Origin: Pseudomonas frederiksbergensis
GTDB lineage: Bacteria > Pseudomonadota > Gammaproteobacteria > Pseudomonadales > Pseudomonadaceae
DNA length: 64,000 bases
Reading direction: 5' to 3'
Assembly (NCBI RefSeq): GCF_003732665.1
Contig: NZ_MOBP01000002.1
Span: 62,001 to 126,000 of the forward strand
Numbering within the stretch: position 1 is the first letter of the stretch; every line of letters starts with the position of its first letter. This document shows, in pieces, positions 26,389-35,112 of this stretch. The position numbers were made by a program, and so were the translations under genes. The notes under the pieces were generated by a model. It had not been told where the DNA came from and made no database searches. It saw only the letters and a list, made by a program, of their open reading frames with translations.

Positions 26389-26476
26389 GTGGGAGCGGGC
26401 TTGCTCGCGAAAGCGGTGTATCAGACAACTATGATGCCGACTGACACGCCCTCTTCGCGAGCAAGCCCGCTCCCAC
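26389..26476. repeat. Single BIME (inverted REP pair)
   Basis: GTGGGAGCGGGCTTGCTCGC and its inverse flank a spacer; total 88 bp, the same width as the units in the large arrays. Confidence 0.93.
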
Positions 26477-26486
26477 AGGTTTTGCG

Positions 26487-27437
26487 TTATTGCTTGCGTG
26501 GGATAAACCCTGGCACGCCGGTTTCCACCACGGAGTTGAATCGCACCCGGGTAGTAATCTCTTCCTTGATCTCGCGCATGGCCCGTTGCGGCAAGGTAGC
26601 AATATCGATGTTCTCCTGGATATGGCTTGGTGTGGCAGATGTCGTCAAAAACGCCACGCCACGCTGTACCGACCAGGCCAACGCCACTTGCGCCGGGGTT
26701 TTCTGCACGCGCTTGGCGATGCCGGTAATCACCGCGTCTTCCAGCACGTTGGGCTCCATGCCATGACCCAGTGGCGCAAACGCCAGGACGATGATGCCGT
26801 GCTCCTGGCAAAACTCCAGCAGTTCCCATTCCGGCAGATACGGGTGGGATTCCACCTGCACCACGGCGGGTTTGATCCGCGCCTGGGCGACAATCGCCTT
26901 CAAGGCCGGCAACGTGATATCCGACAGACCAATCGACTTGCACCGGCCTTCATCCACAAGGCGCTCCAGCGCTCGCCACGTCTCGATCAAGGTCACGTCA
27001 GAATCGTAGATAACAAACCCCAACGCGTCTCGCGGATCCTGGTTATCACCGGGCTGGAAGGCAAACGGCGTATGGATCAGGTAGCAATCGATGTGATCGA
27101 CCTGGAGCCGTTGGCAACTGGCTTCGAAAGCCGCCTGAACACGCTCGGGACGATGGTTGGTGTTCCACAGTTTCGTGGTGATGAACAGCTCCTCGCGCCG
27201 GATCTTGCCCGCATCCAGCACCTCCTTCAAAGCAACGCCGACCTTGTCCTCGTTGCGATAACGTTCGGCGCAATCGAAATGCCGGAACCCGGCGTCCAGC
27301 GCATCCTTCACGGCTTGCGTGGTCGTGCCGAGATCGCGAAACAACGTACCAAACCCAACGGCCGGAATCCGACCTGTGCCGTGATTCAGCGCGAATGTGG
27401 TATCGCGAAGTCCATCGTGAAAGGCTTCATATGACAT
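26487..27437 (-). CDS. Aldo/keto reductase
   Basis: 316 aa from the ATG at 27437. AKR signature GFRHFDCAERYRNEDKVG with catalytic Asp/Tyr, catalytic Lys in LFITTKLWNTNHRP, His in DCYLIHTPFAF, and C-terminal nucleotide motif. Reduces aldehydes or ketones with NADPH. Length and motifs are canonical AKR3/5-like. Next gene upstream is the efflux outer-membrane subunit, 31 bp away on the same strand, so it may be co-transcribed at the end of the efflux operon. Confidence 0.9.
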   Translation of the reverse strand: MSYEAFHDGLRDTTFALNHGTGRIPAVGFGTLFRDLGTTTQAVKDALDAGFRHFDCAERYRNEDKVGVALKEVLDAGKIRREELFITTKLWNTNHRPERVQAAFEASCQRLQVDHIDCYLIHTPFAFQPGDNQDPRDALGFVIYDSDVTLIETWRALERLVDEGRCKSIGLSDITLPALKAIVAQARIKPAVVQVESHPYLPEWELLEFCQEHGIIVLAFAPLGHGMEPNVLEDAVITGIAKRVQKTPAQVALAWSVQRGVAFLTTSATPSHIQENIDIATLPQRAMREIKEEITTRVRFNSVVETGVPGFIPRKQ

Positions 27438-27468
27438 GTCTTTACTCCACAACTTGGGGCCGCAGCCG

Positions 27469-28932
27469 TTATTGATACGAATGTTTCGGTGCTTCGCCAG
27501 ACGCCACTTTCTGTTCGAACACACCGACGGAATTACCACCCAGGGCCACGTACAACCGCACCGTGTCGAGGTATTGCGCGGTCTTCACGCGGATCTGCCC
27601 CAGCAACGCCTGCTCATAGGCCCGCTCGGCTTCCAGCACTTGCAGGATGCTGTTCTCGCCTTGGGCGTAGGCTTGCTGATTCAGGCGAAAACTGCTGTCG
27701 GCGGCGCGCAACGCGTCTTCCTGGGCAAGGTTTTGCTCGGCGTCATGGTTGATCGCTTGCAGCGTGTCCGCGACCTGACCGAACGACTTGATTACCGTTT
27801 GCTGATAGCCCGCGAGGGACGCCTGGTAGCCATCGACCGCAGCCTGGCGTTCAGCCTTGAGCGTGCCGCCATTGAAAATCGGCGCGGTCAGCCCGGCGGC
27901 AAACCCCCAGAGCGCGGCGCCGCCATTGCCGGACGCGGCTTGCGCCAGCGACGCGGACAGCTCGATGCGGGGATAGAGGTTGGCGGTCGCCACACCCACC
28001 GCCGCACTGGCCATGTGCAACTCGGCTTCGGCTTGCAGGACGTCCGGCCGGCCGTGGGCCAATTCCGAAGGCAGGCTGACCGGCACGTTGGACGGCAAGG
28101 CAAACTCGGCGAGCTCGAACTCCGGCGCAACCCAGTCACCCGGGCCTTTACCGGTGAGGATCGCCAGCGCGTGCCGCGCCGAATCACGCTGCTGCGCCAA
28201 GGGCGGCAACAACGTGCGGTCCTGGGCCAGACGCGTTTCGGCCAGGGACACATCGATCTGAGTCGTCGCGCCACTGGCGTGGGCCGCTCGCACCAGGTCG
28301 AGGTTCTTGGCGTCGTTGACCAGCAGTTTTTCCACCGCTTGCATCTGCGCGTTGGCCGACGCCAGCAACAGCGCCTGACTGGCGACATCACCGGTCAGGG
28401 TCAAGTACGCCGCCTCGTAGCGATGGGTTTGCAGTTCGGTGAAGGCTTGTTGCTGTTCGACCAGACGCTTGTTCCCGCCAAAGGCGTCAAGGTCAAAACC
28501 GACTCGCGGGCCGATGGCATAAAAGTTGGAAACCGAAGCCTCGGGGGCATTGTGGGTTCGTTGACGGCCAGCCTGGGCGCCGAAATCGACCTGCGGATAC
28601 AACGCGCCCTCCGCCGCCGCGACCGAGGACGCCGCTTGCCGGATGGTTGCGTCCGCCGCCACCAGCTCCAGGTTGCCGTCGATGGCGCGCCGCACCAAGG
28701 CGTCGAGCTTCGGCGAACGGAACGCCGTCCACCAGTCGCCATTGATCTTCTTGCCGATGTCGATATTCCGGGCGAGGCGCTGTTCGGCCTGTTGGTCGTA
28801 GTGCTGCGACCCGTTTGGCGCAGGGGTTTGAAAGTTCGGGCCGACGGTGCAGGCGGACAGGAACACCAGGAATGACATCGCGCCGACCAGGGTGGGCATG
28901 TGTCTGTTGAATACGAGCGAATGAGTGTTCAT
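27469..28932 (-). CDS. Outer-membrane efflux protein (NodT/OprM family)
   Basis: 487 aa. Lipoprotein signal ending FLVFLSACTVGPNF; the lipidated Cys and VGPNFQTP start are standard for OprM-like channels. Two OEP repeats follow with long coiled-coil helices (e.g. AAEGALYPQVDFGAQAG, ARHALAILTGKGPGDW, LAEFALPSNVPVSLPSELAHGRPDVLQAEAEL). Forms the TolC-type exit duct. Third gene of a leftward HlyD-MFS-OMF operon. Confidence 0.93.
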   Translation of the reverse strand: MNTHSLVFNRHMPTLVGAMSFLVFLSACTVGPNFQTPAPNGSQHYDQQAEQRLARNIDIGKKINGDWWTAFRSPKLDALVRRAIDGNLELVAADATIRQAASSVAAAEGALYPQVDFGAQAGRQRTHNAPEASVSNFYAIGPRVGFDLDAFGGNKRLVEQQQAFTELQTHRYEAAYLTLTGDVASQALLLASANAQMQAVEKLLVNDAKNLDLVRAAHASGATTQIDVSLAETRLAQDRTLLPPLAQQRDSARHALAILTGKGPGDWVAPEFELAEFALPSNVPVSLPSELAHGRPDVLQAEAELHMASAAVGVATANLYPRIELSASLAQAASGNGGAALWGFAAGLTAPIFNGGTLKAERQAAVDGYQASLAGYQQTVIKSFGQVADTLQAINHDAEQNLAQEDALRAADSSFRLNQQAYAQGENSILQVLEAERAYEQALLGQIRVKTAQYLDTVRLYVALGGNSVGVFEQKVASGEAPKHSYQ

Positions 28933-28952
28933 TGGGCAGACTCCACGACAGA

Positions 28953-30407
28953 TCAGTTGGTCGGAACAGGTTTGCGAAGCAACAGAATCAACGGGCTCAC
29001 CACCAGCATCGCCAGCAGCAAAATCTTGAACTGATCAATCACCGCAATGAACGCGGCTTGGCCGGTGATCATTTCGTTGAGCCCGCCCAGGGCTTGTAGG
29101 GGCAGGCCCTGCACCGAGGCGTGATAAGGCGTGACGTGGCTCGCCAGCGCCAGGTGCATTGCCTGGGTGTTGTTGAAGAAAAAGGTCTGCACCACCGCCA
29201 CGCCAATCGTGCTGCCGTAGACCCGGGCCAGATTGAAGAAACCGGTGCCTTCGGGTCGCAGCTTAGGGTCGAGGGTGTTGAACGCGACCTTGCTGATCGA
29301 CGGCATCAACACTCCCAGGCCAATACCCTGGAGAGCACCGGCAATCGCCACCGGCGGCCAGTCCATCAACGGCGAATAACCGAGCATCAGCCAGTTGGCA
29401 TACGCCACCAGCGCCACACCCGCGGCGACGAAAATTCGCTGGTCGATGTGCGCGGGAACGCGGCCCATCAGGATGAAAGCGCCGACCAGTCCGGCACCCC
29501 GTGGAAGCGTCAGACAGCCGGTCAGGACCGGTGGGAAGCCGAGGATTTCATCAAGCATCGGCGAGGTCAGGGCCATGGTCGACAGCAGCACAAAACCGAG
29601 GGCGAAGAAGATGATCGTCGACAACACAAAGTTGCGATCCCGGAACAAATGCTTGTTGAGGAAATGCACTTTCGCGGTGAACACGTGCACCACAAACAGG
29701 TACAACCCCAGCCCGGCGGCGCAAGCTTCCAGCCAGATCTCCGGCGAAGCGAACCACTCCAGGCGTTCGCCCCGGTCGAGGAACATTTGCAGGCCGATCA
29801 TGCCCAGGGTGAAGGTGCCGACGCCGAAAAAATCAAACGGCGAACGTCGCTCGGCTTTCTTCTCGGCCAGCAACAACGTCGCCGCGAGGAGGATAAATGC
29901 CAGCAGCGGCAGGCTGATATGGAACATCGAGCGCCAGCCGTAATGCTCGCTGAGCCAGCCGCCGATACTCGGCGCGGTGGCGATGCCCAGCAGCACGATG
30001 GCGGTGAACGTCGCGCCGAATGTCCCTCGCTTCGCTGCGGGCAATGTCTCCAGGGCAATCGCCATCGACAGCGGTGCGAGCACGCCACTGGCCACGCCCT
30101 GCACGATCCGCGCACCGATGAATTCCAGCGACGTGGTTGCGTGGGTGGCGAGCAGCAAGCCGAGGGCGAACACGGCAATCGCGAGCTGAAACATAAAGCG
30201 CAAGCCGAAACGCCCGGCGAGCCACTGCGCCACCGGCAGCGTGATCGCGCTCGCCGCTAGGTAGGCGGTGAAGATCCACCCGGCCTGATCGTCGGTCATC
30301 GACAGGCTGCCCTGGATAAACCGCAGCGCCGAGTTCGGCAACGGCAGGTTCGCCGATTGCAGGTAGGTCGTCAGCAACGCGGCGAACCTCAATGTGCGCG
30401 TATTCAT
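28953..30407 (-). CDS. EmrB/DHA2-type MFS multidrug transporter
   Basis: 484 aa from the ATG at 30407, which overlaps the stop of the HlyD-like gene by one base (TGATG). About 14 hydrophobic segments. Motifs AYLAASAITLPVAQWLAGRFG (motif A/D region) and GVASGVLAPLSMAIALETLPAAKRG (motif C region). Proton-driven inner-membrane pump working with HlyD and OMF partners as an EmrAB-TolC-like system. Substrates unknown. Confidence 0.92.
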   Translation of the reverse strand: MNTRTLRFAALLTTYLQSANLPLPNSALRFIQGSLSMTDDQAGWIFTAYLAASAITLPVAQWLAGRFGLRFMFQLAIAVFALGLLLATHATTSLEFIGARIVQGVASGVLAPLSMAIALETLPAAKRGTFGATFTAIVLLGIATAPSIGGWLSEHYGWRSMFHISLPLLAFILLAATLLLAEKKAERRSPFDFFGVGTFTLGMIGLQMFLDRGERLEWFASPEIWLEACAAGLGLYLFVVHVFTAKVHFLNKHLFRDRNFVLSTIIFFALGFVLLSTMALTSPMLDEILGFPPVLTGCLTLPRGAGLVGAFILMGRVPAHIDQRIFVAAGVALVAYANWLMLGYSPLMDWPPVAIAGALQGIGLGVLMPSISKVAFNTLDPKLRPEGTGFFNLARVYGSTIGVAVVQTFFFNNTQAMHLALASHVTPYHASVQGLPLQALGGLNEMITGQAAFIAVIDQFKILLLAMLVVSPLILLLRKPVPTN

Positions 30408-31534
30408 CAGAAGATCCCCACGGTCAGCAACGACTTGAGCGGACGCCACCACGGCGTGCGAAAACCGGTATCGACCTTGACCGTGGCGCTGGTCCCCGAG
30501 AACAGCGGCAACGCGGGGTCCGTCTCGTCGAGCTCAAGCCGCACCGGTACGCGCTGTACCACTTTGACCCAGTTGCCGGTGGCGTTTTCCGGCGGCAACA
30601 GGGCGAAATCCGCACCGGCGCCGGGGCTCATGCTGGTGACGTGGGCCTTGAACACGTGATCGGGGTAGGTGTCGATGCTGATCGTCGCTTCCTGGCCGGG
30701 GCGCATGTGCGTCACTTCGTTTTCGCGGAAGTTGGCTTCGACCCACACCTTGCGCGCGGACAGCAGTGCGAAGGCTGGGCTGCCGTTATTGACGAAGTTG
30801 CCCACCTGCAAATCGTCGACCTTGGCCACAATGCCGTCGTCCGGCGCATACACCGTCGCGTAGGACAGATAGAGCTGCGCCTCATCGAGCTGGGCCTTGG
30901 CCTCGTGCACCGTCGGGTGGCGATCGGCGTCGATATCGGGATCACCGTTCAGGGCAACCACGGTACTGGCGATCTGTTGTTCGATCGAGGCGATGCGTTG
31001 CCGCGACACTTTGAGGTCGGTGTCGGCACGCTCATAAATGGCGCGAGAGACGAACTCGGTGGCCACCAGCGCTTTCTTGCGGGCAAATTCCTTTTGATCG
31101 AAACCCGCCGACTCCTTGGCCGATTGCAATTCCGCCTGTTGCTGGCGATAGCTGGCCTTGAGGCCGTCGATGCGCAACCGTGCGACGCTCAATTGGGCCT
31201 GAGCTCGATCAACGGCAATCTGGAACGGTTTAGGGTCGATGCGAAACAGCACCTGGCCCTTTTTCACGGGCTGGTTGTCCTCAACTGCAATATCGATGAC
31301 TTGCCCTGACACCCGCGCATTGATCGAGGCCTTCGCTACCCGGGCGTAGGCGTTATCGGTGGTGACGAAGGGCTGCCCCGCCACGTAGTGGGCATAGCCG
31401 ACGGCGGCGAAGATGACCGGCACACCGATCATCAGCAAGGGACGCAGTTTTTCCTTGAGCGGCTTCTTGATGGGCGCGTCCGGCCCTGGATGCTCGACGG
31501 CGGGTGACGCTGAGAGATCGAACTGTTTGGTCAT
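30407..31534 (-). CDS. HlyD/EmrA-type periplasmic adaptor
   Basis: 375 aa from the ATG at 31534 (MTKQFDLS). One N-terminal TM (PLLMIGVPVIFAAVGYAHYVAG), then NAYVR-like start of the biotinyl-lipoyl domain (TTDNAYARVAKASINARVSGQV), coiled coil and beta-barrel. Bridges the MFS pump and the outer-membrane channel. First gene of the efflux operon; the divergent TetR gene lies 226 bp away with a palindrome between. Confidence 0.93.
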   Translation of the reverse strand: MTKQFDLSASPAVEHPGPDAPIKKPLKEKLRPLLMIGVPVIFAAVGYAHYVAGQPFVTTDNAYARVAKASINARVSGQVIDIAVEDNQPVKKGQVLFRIDPKPFQIAVDRAQAQLSVARLRIDGLKASYRQQQAELQSAKESAGFDQKEFARKKALVATEFVSRAIYERADTDLKVSRQRIASIEQQIASTVVALNGDPDIDADRHPTVHEAKAQLDEAQLYLSYATVYAPDDGIVAKVDDLQVGNFVNNGSPAFALLSARKVWVEANFRENEVTHMRPGQEATISIDTYPDHVFKAHVTSMSPGAGADFALLPPENATGNWVKVVQRVPVRLELDETDPALPLFSGTSATVKVDTGFRTPWWRPLKSLLTVGIF

Positions 31535-31679
31535 GATCGAATGCACCTGTAACCGGAAAATTGGGGAAAACATCCGCAAAAAACAGCCATACCGTGTGCG
31601 GTCGGGAGGATCGCTCCACCGCACCTGTTTCGTCGCCGCAACACCCCGTTCGAGCTCCGCTACAACAAACCTTCAAGGC

Positions 31680-31698
31680 AAGGAATTTTTGGTTCCTT
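31680..31698. promoter_or_regulatory. Candidate TetR operator of the efflux operon
   Basis: AAGGAA (31680-31685), N7, TTCCTT (31693-31698): a 19-bp inverted repeat between the divergent TetR and HlyD-like genes. Confidence 0.5.
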
Positions 31699-31760
31699 AA
31701 TTTTGTGCGATGATGTAAGAATATCGACGAACCCAAATTCCATCAAGGATTTTGTACGAC

Positions 31761-32384
31761 ATGGCACAAAAAAAGATTACCGAAGGCAAAGGACGTGGCC
31801 GTCCCCGCGCTTATGACCCGCAAACCGCGCTGCAGCAGGCGCTGGGCGTGTTCTGGAACACCGGTTATTCCGGCGCCTCCCTGGACAGCATCGCCACGGC
31901 GGCCGGCATGAATCGCCCGAGCCTCTACGCCGCGTTCGGCGACAAACACGCGCTGTACATCAAGGCACTTGAGCAATATTGGGAGTTCGCGGCGGCGGCG
32001 ATGCACGAAGCGCTGACCGACAGCAGCCTCACCTTGCGCGAGGCGCTGATGCGCTTTTATGAAGGGCAGTTGTCGATTTACTTCTCGGGTGAAGGCCAGC
32101 CACGGGGTTGTTTTGCGATTGGCACGGCAACCACCGAAGCGGTTGAGGACCAGGAAATCCGCGACGTGCTGTCAGACCGCTTGAGCCGACTCGATACCGA
32201 CCTGGAAACCCGCCTGCAAACCGCCGTCAGCGCCGGCGAATTGAAAGTCGATGCCGACCCTGCGGCCCTGGCCGTGCTCGCATCGTCCCTGCTGCACAGC
32301 ATTTCAATCCGCGCACGGGCCGGCAAATCCCGGGCGGAACTGACCGAACTGGTGCGCAATGCGGTCAGCGTGATCTGCGGATAA
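31761..32384 (+). CDS. TetR-family repressor of the efflux operon
   Basis: 207 aa from the ATG at 31761; a TTG three codons earlier is less likely. HTH: GRPRAYDPQTALQQALGVFWNTGYSGASLDSIATAAGMNRPSLYAAFGDKHALYIKAL. C-terminal domain includes GCFAIGTATTEAVED, typical of the YcdC/TetR_C_16-like group. Divergent from the HlyD-MFS-OMF operon, so likely its local repressor. Confidence 0.9.
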   Translation: MAQKKITEGKGRGRPRAYDPQTALQQALGVFWNTGYSGASLDSIATAAGMNRPSLYAAFGDKHALYIKALEQYWEFAAAAMHEALTDSSLTLREALMRFYEGQLSIYFSGEGQPRGCFAIGTATTEAVEDQEIRDVLSDRLSRLDTDLETRLQTAVSAGELKVDADPAALAVLASSLLHSISIRARAGKSRAELTELVRNAVSVICG

Positions 32385-32393
32385 GGGGCTTTT

Positions 32394-32939
32394 ATGGAGG
32401 GACTCGAAGACATTCTGGCCGAGCATCTGGCGGTGATTTTCTGCGGCATCAACCCGGGCATGATGGCCGCCGCTCAGGGTCATCATTTTGCTGGCAGAAG
32501 TAATCGCTTCTGGCGCACGTTGCACCTGGCCGGTTTCACGCCAGAACAGGTGCAACCGGAAAACGACCGGACGATCTTGCAGTACCGCTGTGGACTGACG
32601 GCTGTGGTTGACCGTCCGACAGCGCGGGCGGATCAATTGTCTCTGGAGGAGTTCACGACCGCCGCCAAGGCCTTCGAACAGAAGATCACGCGTTATGCGC
32701 CGCGCTTCGTGGCGTTTCTCGGCAAAGCGGCGTATTGCGCGTTATCCGGGCAACGGGATATTGCGTGGGGGTTGCAGCCAAAGACCTTTGGCGGCGCGGC
32801 GGTGTGGATCTTGCCCAATCCGAGCGGGAGGAATCTTGCCTTCTCGCTGGATCAACTGGTCAGCGCCTACCAGCAACTGCGCACGGCGCTAGACGAGTCA
32901 GTGCCGATTCATCAACCCATGCATGACCCCAAAGCGTAA
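32394..32939 (+). CDS. mug: G/U mismatch-specific uracil-DNA glycosylase Mug
   Basis: 181 aa. GINPG (residues 18-22) is the Mug/TDG family catalytic motif with Asn20, followed by GHHFAGRSNRFWRTLHLAGF. The C-terminal ILPNPSGRN matches the minor-groove insertion motif (usually NPSG). Removes uracil or ethenocytosine opposite G in DNA. Starts ten bases after the TetR stop, possibly co-transcribed. Its 3' end overlaps the convergent ppx 3' end by 42 bp. Confidence 0.93.
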   Translation: MEGLEDILAEHLAVIFCGINPGMMAAAQGHHFAGRSNRFWRTLHLAGFTPEQVQPENDRTILQYRCGLTAVVDRPTARADQLSLEEFTTAAKAFEQKITRYAPRFVAFLGKAAYCALSGQRDIAWGLQPKTFGGAAVWILPNPSGRNLAFSLDQLVSAYQQLRTALDESVPIHQPMHDPKA

Positions 32940-33833
32940 CCCCGGCTCGGAGGGTGTCATGTGCGAGATGCCAAACACCTTGAACGCCGCCAGCATCACC
33001 ACCAGGCCGCCGGGCAGAATGCTCAGGCGATGGGTTTGCAGCCCGGCCAGTTTCAGTTGTTTGACGTGCCCCACTTCCAGCAGCCGCAACGACAAGCGCA
33101 ACAACCCGCCGTAGGTGATGCCGCTTTGGCCATCGTCGTTGAGGCCATTGGCCTTGAGCACTTTGGCCAGCATCCGCGCGGTGCCGGACGAACCGATGGT
33201 CTGCTGCCAGCCCAATGCACGATAACGCCGGGCGACTTTTTCGAATTGCAGCGAGGCCACACGTTCGGCTTCAAGCAGCGCCTGGGCGGTGATGCGGCCG
33301 CCATGAAAGTAGCGTGAACCGAAGGTGCCGCTGCCGATGGCGATGCTTTCGGTGACCAGCGGCTGGGTGCCGCGCCCCAGGATCAACTCTGTGGAGCCAC
33401 CGCCGATGTCCACCACCAGGCGCTGACTCTCGACACCCGGCAGCGTATGGGCGACACCGGCGTACACCAGGTGCGCCTCTTCCTGCCCGGTAATCACGTC
33501 GATGCGAAACCCCAGGTGGCGCTCGGCGCTGGCGAGGAACAGTTGCGCATTATCCGCTTCGCGCACCGCGCTGGTGGCCACGGCCCGCACCCGGCATGAC
33601 TCAAAGCCACGCAGTTTCTTGCCAAATCGCGCCAGCGCCTGCCAGCCGCGATCCAACGCCAGTTCGTCAAGCGCCCCACCCTGGAATCCCTCGGCCAAAC
33701 GGACCGGTTCACGCAGGGTTTTCACTTCCTGGATCGCCCATTGCTGGTTTCGTTTGACCGACTGGCCAATCATCATGCGAAACGCATTGGACCCAAGATC
33801 AATGGCCGCAAACAGGGAGGCGTCTCCTTTCAT
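32898..33833 (-). CDS. Ppx/GppA-family phosphatase (short form)
   Basis: 311 aa from the ATG at 33833 (MKGDASLF). ASKHA ATPase-type fold: LFAAIDLGSNAFRMMIGQ (phosphate-1 loop), VRAVATSAVREADNA, and VVDIGGGSTELILG (phosphate-2). It covers only the N-terminal Ppx/GppA core (~300 residues), lacking the ~200-residue C-terminal domain of full-length Ppx; many bacteria have both. Hydrolyses terminal phosphates of polyphosphate or pppGpp. Divergent from ppk2; a Pho-box-like promoter lies 79 bp upstream. Confidence 0.88.
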   Translation of the reverse strand: MKGDASLFAAIDLGSNAFRMMIGQSVKRNQQWAIQEVKTLREPVRLAEGFQGGALDELALDRGWQALARFGKKLRGFESCRVRAVATSAVREADNAQLFLASAERHLGFRIDVITGQEEAHLVYAGVAHTLPGVESQRLVVDIGGGSTELILGRGTQPLVTESIAIGSGTFGSRYFHGGRITAQALLEAERVASLQFEKVARRYRALGWQQTIGSSGTARMLAKVLKANGLNDDGQSGITYGGLLRLSLRLLEVGHVKQLKLAGLQTHRLSILPGGLVVMLAAFKVFGISHMTPSEPGLRFGVMHGLMNRH

Positions 33834-33911
33834 GGTCGGGATTCCTGGCAGATTCATCAGCCCGCAAACGGAGCCTTCAAGACGGTTTGCGAAGATCTTG
33901 CCATGGCTTAG

Positions 33912-33929
33912 GTGACACGAAGATGACAC
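33912..33929 (-). promoter_or_regulatory. Pho-box-like promoter upstream of ppx
   Basis: Read leftward: GTGTCAT-CTTC-GTGTCAC, two 7-bp repeats at 11-bp period matching the PhoB site CTGTCAT-N4-CTGTCA[TC]. CAAGAT follows 11 bp downstream (33900-33895) in the position of a -10 box, as in PhoB class promoters. Confidence 0.65.
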
Positions 33930-33956
33930 CGCCCTATGCAATGTCCTACAGCCTTT

Positions 33957-33974
33957 TCGTCACCACTTCGTCAT
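33957..33974 (+). promoter_or_regulatory. Pho-box-like promoter upstream of ppk2
   Basis: TCGTCAC-CACT-TCGTCAT, 7-4-7 architecture with the GTCA cores 11 bp apart. TACCAT lies 11 bp downstream (33986-33991) as -10 candidate. The ppk2 ATG is at 34024. Confidence 0.55.
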
Positions 33975-34023
33975 ATCTCCCGCAATACCATGTCAACGCC
34001 ACCTTCCACGGGAGCCTCCCACC

Positions 34024-34941
34024 ATGCTTGCGAATAACGACACCCTGATACAGCGAATCCACCGCGAGCTGCTCGATCACAGCGACGAAGAACTGGAACT
34101 GGAACTGCTGGAGGACGGCCACAACCTCGACGAGCTGTTCGACGGCCACGTCAACGACGGCAGCGAGAAAGAAGAACGACGCCGCTATTTCAGCGAACTG
34201 TTCCGTCTGCAAGGCGAACTGGTGAAGCTGCAAAGCTGGGTGGTCAAGACCGGCGCCAAAGTGGTGATCCTGTTCGAAGGCCGCGACGCCGCCGGCAAGG
34301 GTGGCGTGATCAAGCGCATCACCCAGCGCCTCAACCCAAGGGTGTGCCGCGTCGCCGCCCTGCCCGCGCCGAATGATCGCGAACAGACCCAGTGGTACTT
34401 CCAGCGCTACGTTTCGCATTTGCCGGCGGCGGGGGAAATCGTGCTGTTCGACCGCAGTTGGTACAACCGCGCCGGGGTCGAAAAGGTCATGGGCTTTTGC
34501 AACGATGATCAGTACGAAGAGTTTTTCCGCACCGTGCCAGAGTTCGAGCGCATGCTCGCCCGCTCCGGCATTCAGTTGATCAAATATTGGTTCTCGATTT
34601 CCGACCAGGAACAGAACCTGCGCTTCCTCAGCCGCATCCATGACCCGCTCAAGCAGTGGAAACTCAGCCCCATGGACCTGGAATCCCGCCGGCGCTGGGA
34701 AGCCTATACCAAGGCCAAGGAAATCATGCTCGAACGCACCCACATCGCCGAAGCGCCGTGGTGGGTGGTGCAAGCCGACGACAAGAAGAAGGCGCGCCTG
34801 AACTGCATCAGCCACCTGCTCAAGCAAATGCCCTATGAAGAAGTCGAGCAGCCGATGATCGAACTGCCCCAGCGTGTGCGCCAGGAAGACTATTCCCGCA
34901 ACCCGACGCCACCGGAGCTGATCGTGCCGCAAGTCTACTGA
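34024..34941 (+). CDS. ppk2: Polyphosphate kinase 2 family protein
   Basis: 305 aa. PF03976 fold: Walker A GRDAAGKGG at 86-94 (VILFEGRDAAGKGGVIKRI), lid/Walker B VLFDRSWYNRAGVEKVMGFC, and KYWFSISDQEQNLRF. Length and motifs match class I PPK2, which phosphorylate GDP/ADP from polyphosphate (or make polyphosphate). Divergent from a Ppx/GppA phosphatase, giving a compact polyphosphate-turnover locus with Pho-like promoters on both sides. Confidence 0.93.
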   Translation: MLANNDTLIQRIHRELLDHSDEELELELLEDGHNLDELFDGHVNDGSEKEERRRYFSELFRLQGELVKLQSWVVKTGAKVVILFEGRDAAGKGGVIKRITQRLNPRVCRVAALPAPNDREQTQWYFQRYVSHLPAAGEIVLFDRSWYNRAGVEKVMGFCNDDQYEEFFRTVPEFERMLARSGIQLIKYWFSISDQEQNLRFLSRIHDPLKQWKLSPMDLESRRRWEAYTKAKEIMLERTHIAEAPWWVVQADDKKKARLNCISHLLKQMPYEEVEQPMIELPQRVRQEDYSRNPTPPELIVPQVY

Positions 34942-34959
34942 TCGTCATCATTCTGTCAT
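34942..34959 (+). promoter_or_regulatory. Pho-box-like promoter upstream of the diguanylate cyclase
   Basis: TCGTCAT-CATT-CTGTCAT; the second repeat is a perfect PhoB half-site. AATACT follows 11 bp downstream (34971-34976) as -10. It starts one base after the ppk2 stop codon and precedes a terminator (35004-35031). Confidence 0.6.
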
Positions 34960-35003
34960 CTGACAGGGTCAATACTCAGGTCATACAACGCGTGTTTTTT
35001 TAT

Positions 35004-35031
35004 TGCTGCCTTAACCGGCGGCATTTTTTTT
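35004..35031 (+). terminator. Rho-independent terminator
   Basis: TGCTGCC (35004-35010), loop TTAACC, GGCGGCA (35017-35023) with one G-T pair, then eight T. Ends the ppk2 transcript and also lies between the third Pho box and the diguanylate cyclase gene. Confidence 0.8.
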
Positions 35032-35112
35032 GCCTGATGATTTCTCCCATTGGCTTTTCCAAACCAGTCATTGCGCCTACCATGCCGCCAACCCCGAACG
35101 GCAGTCATTCTC

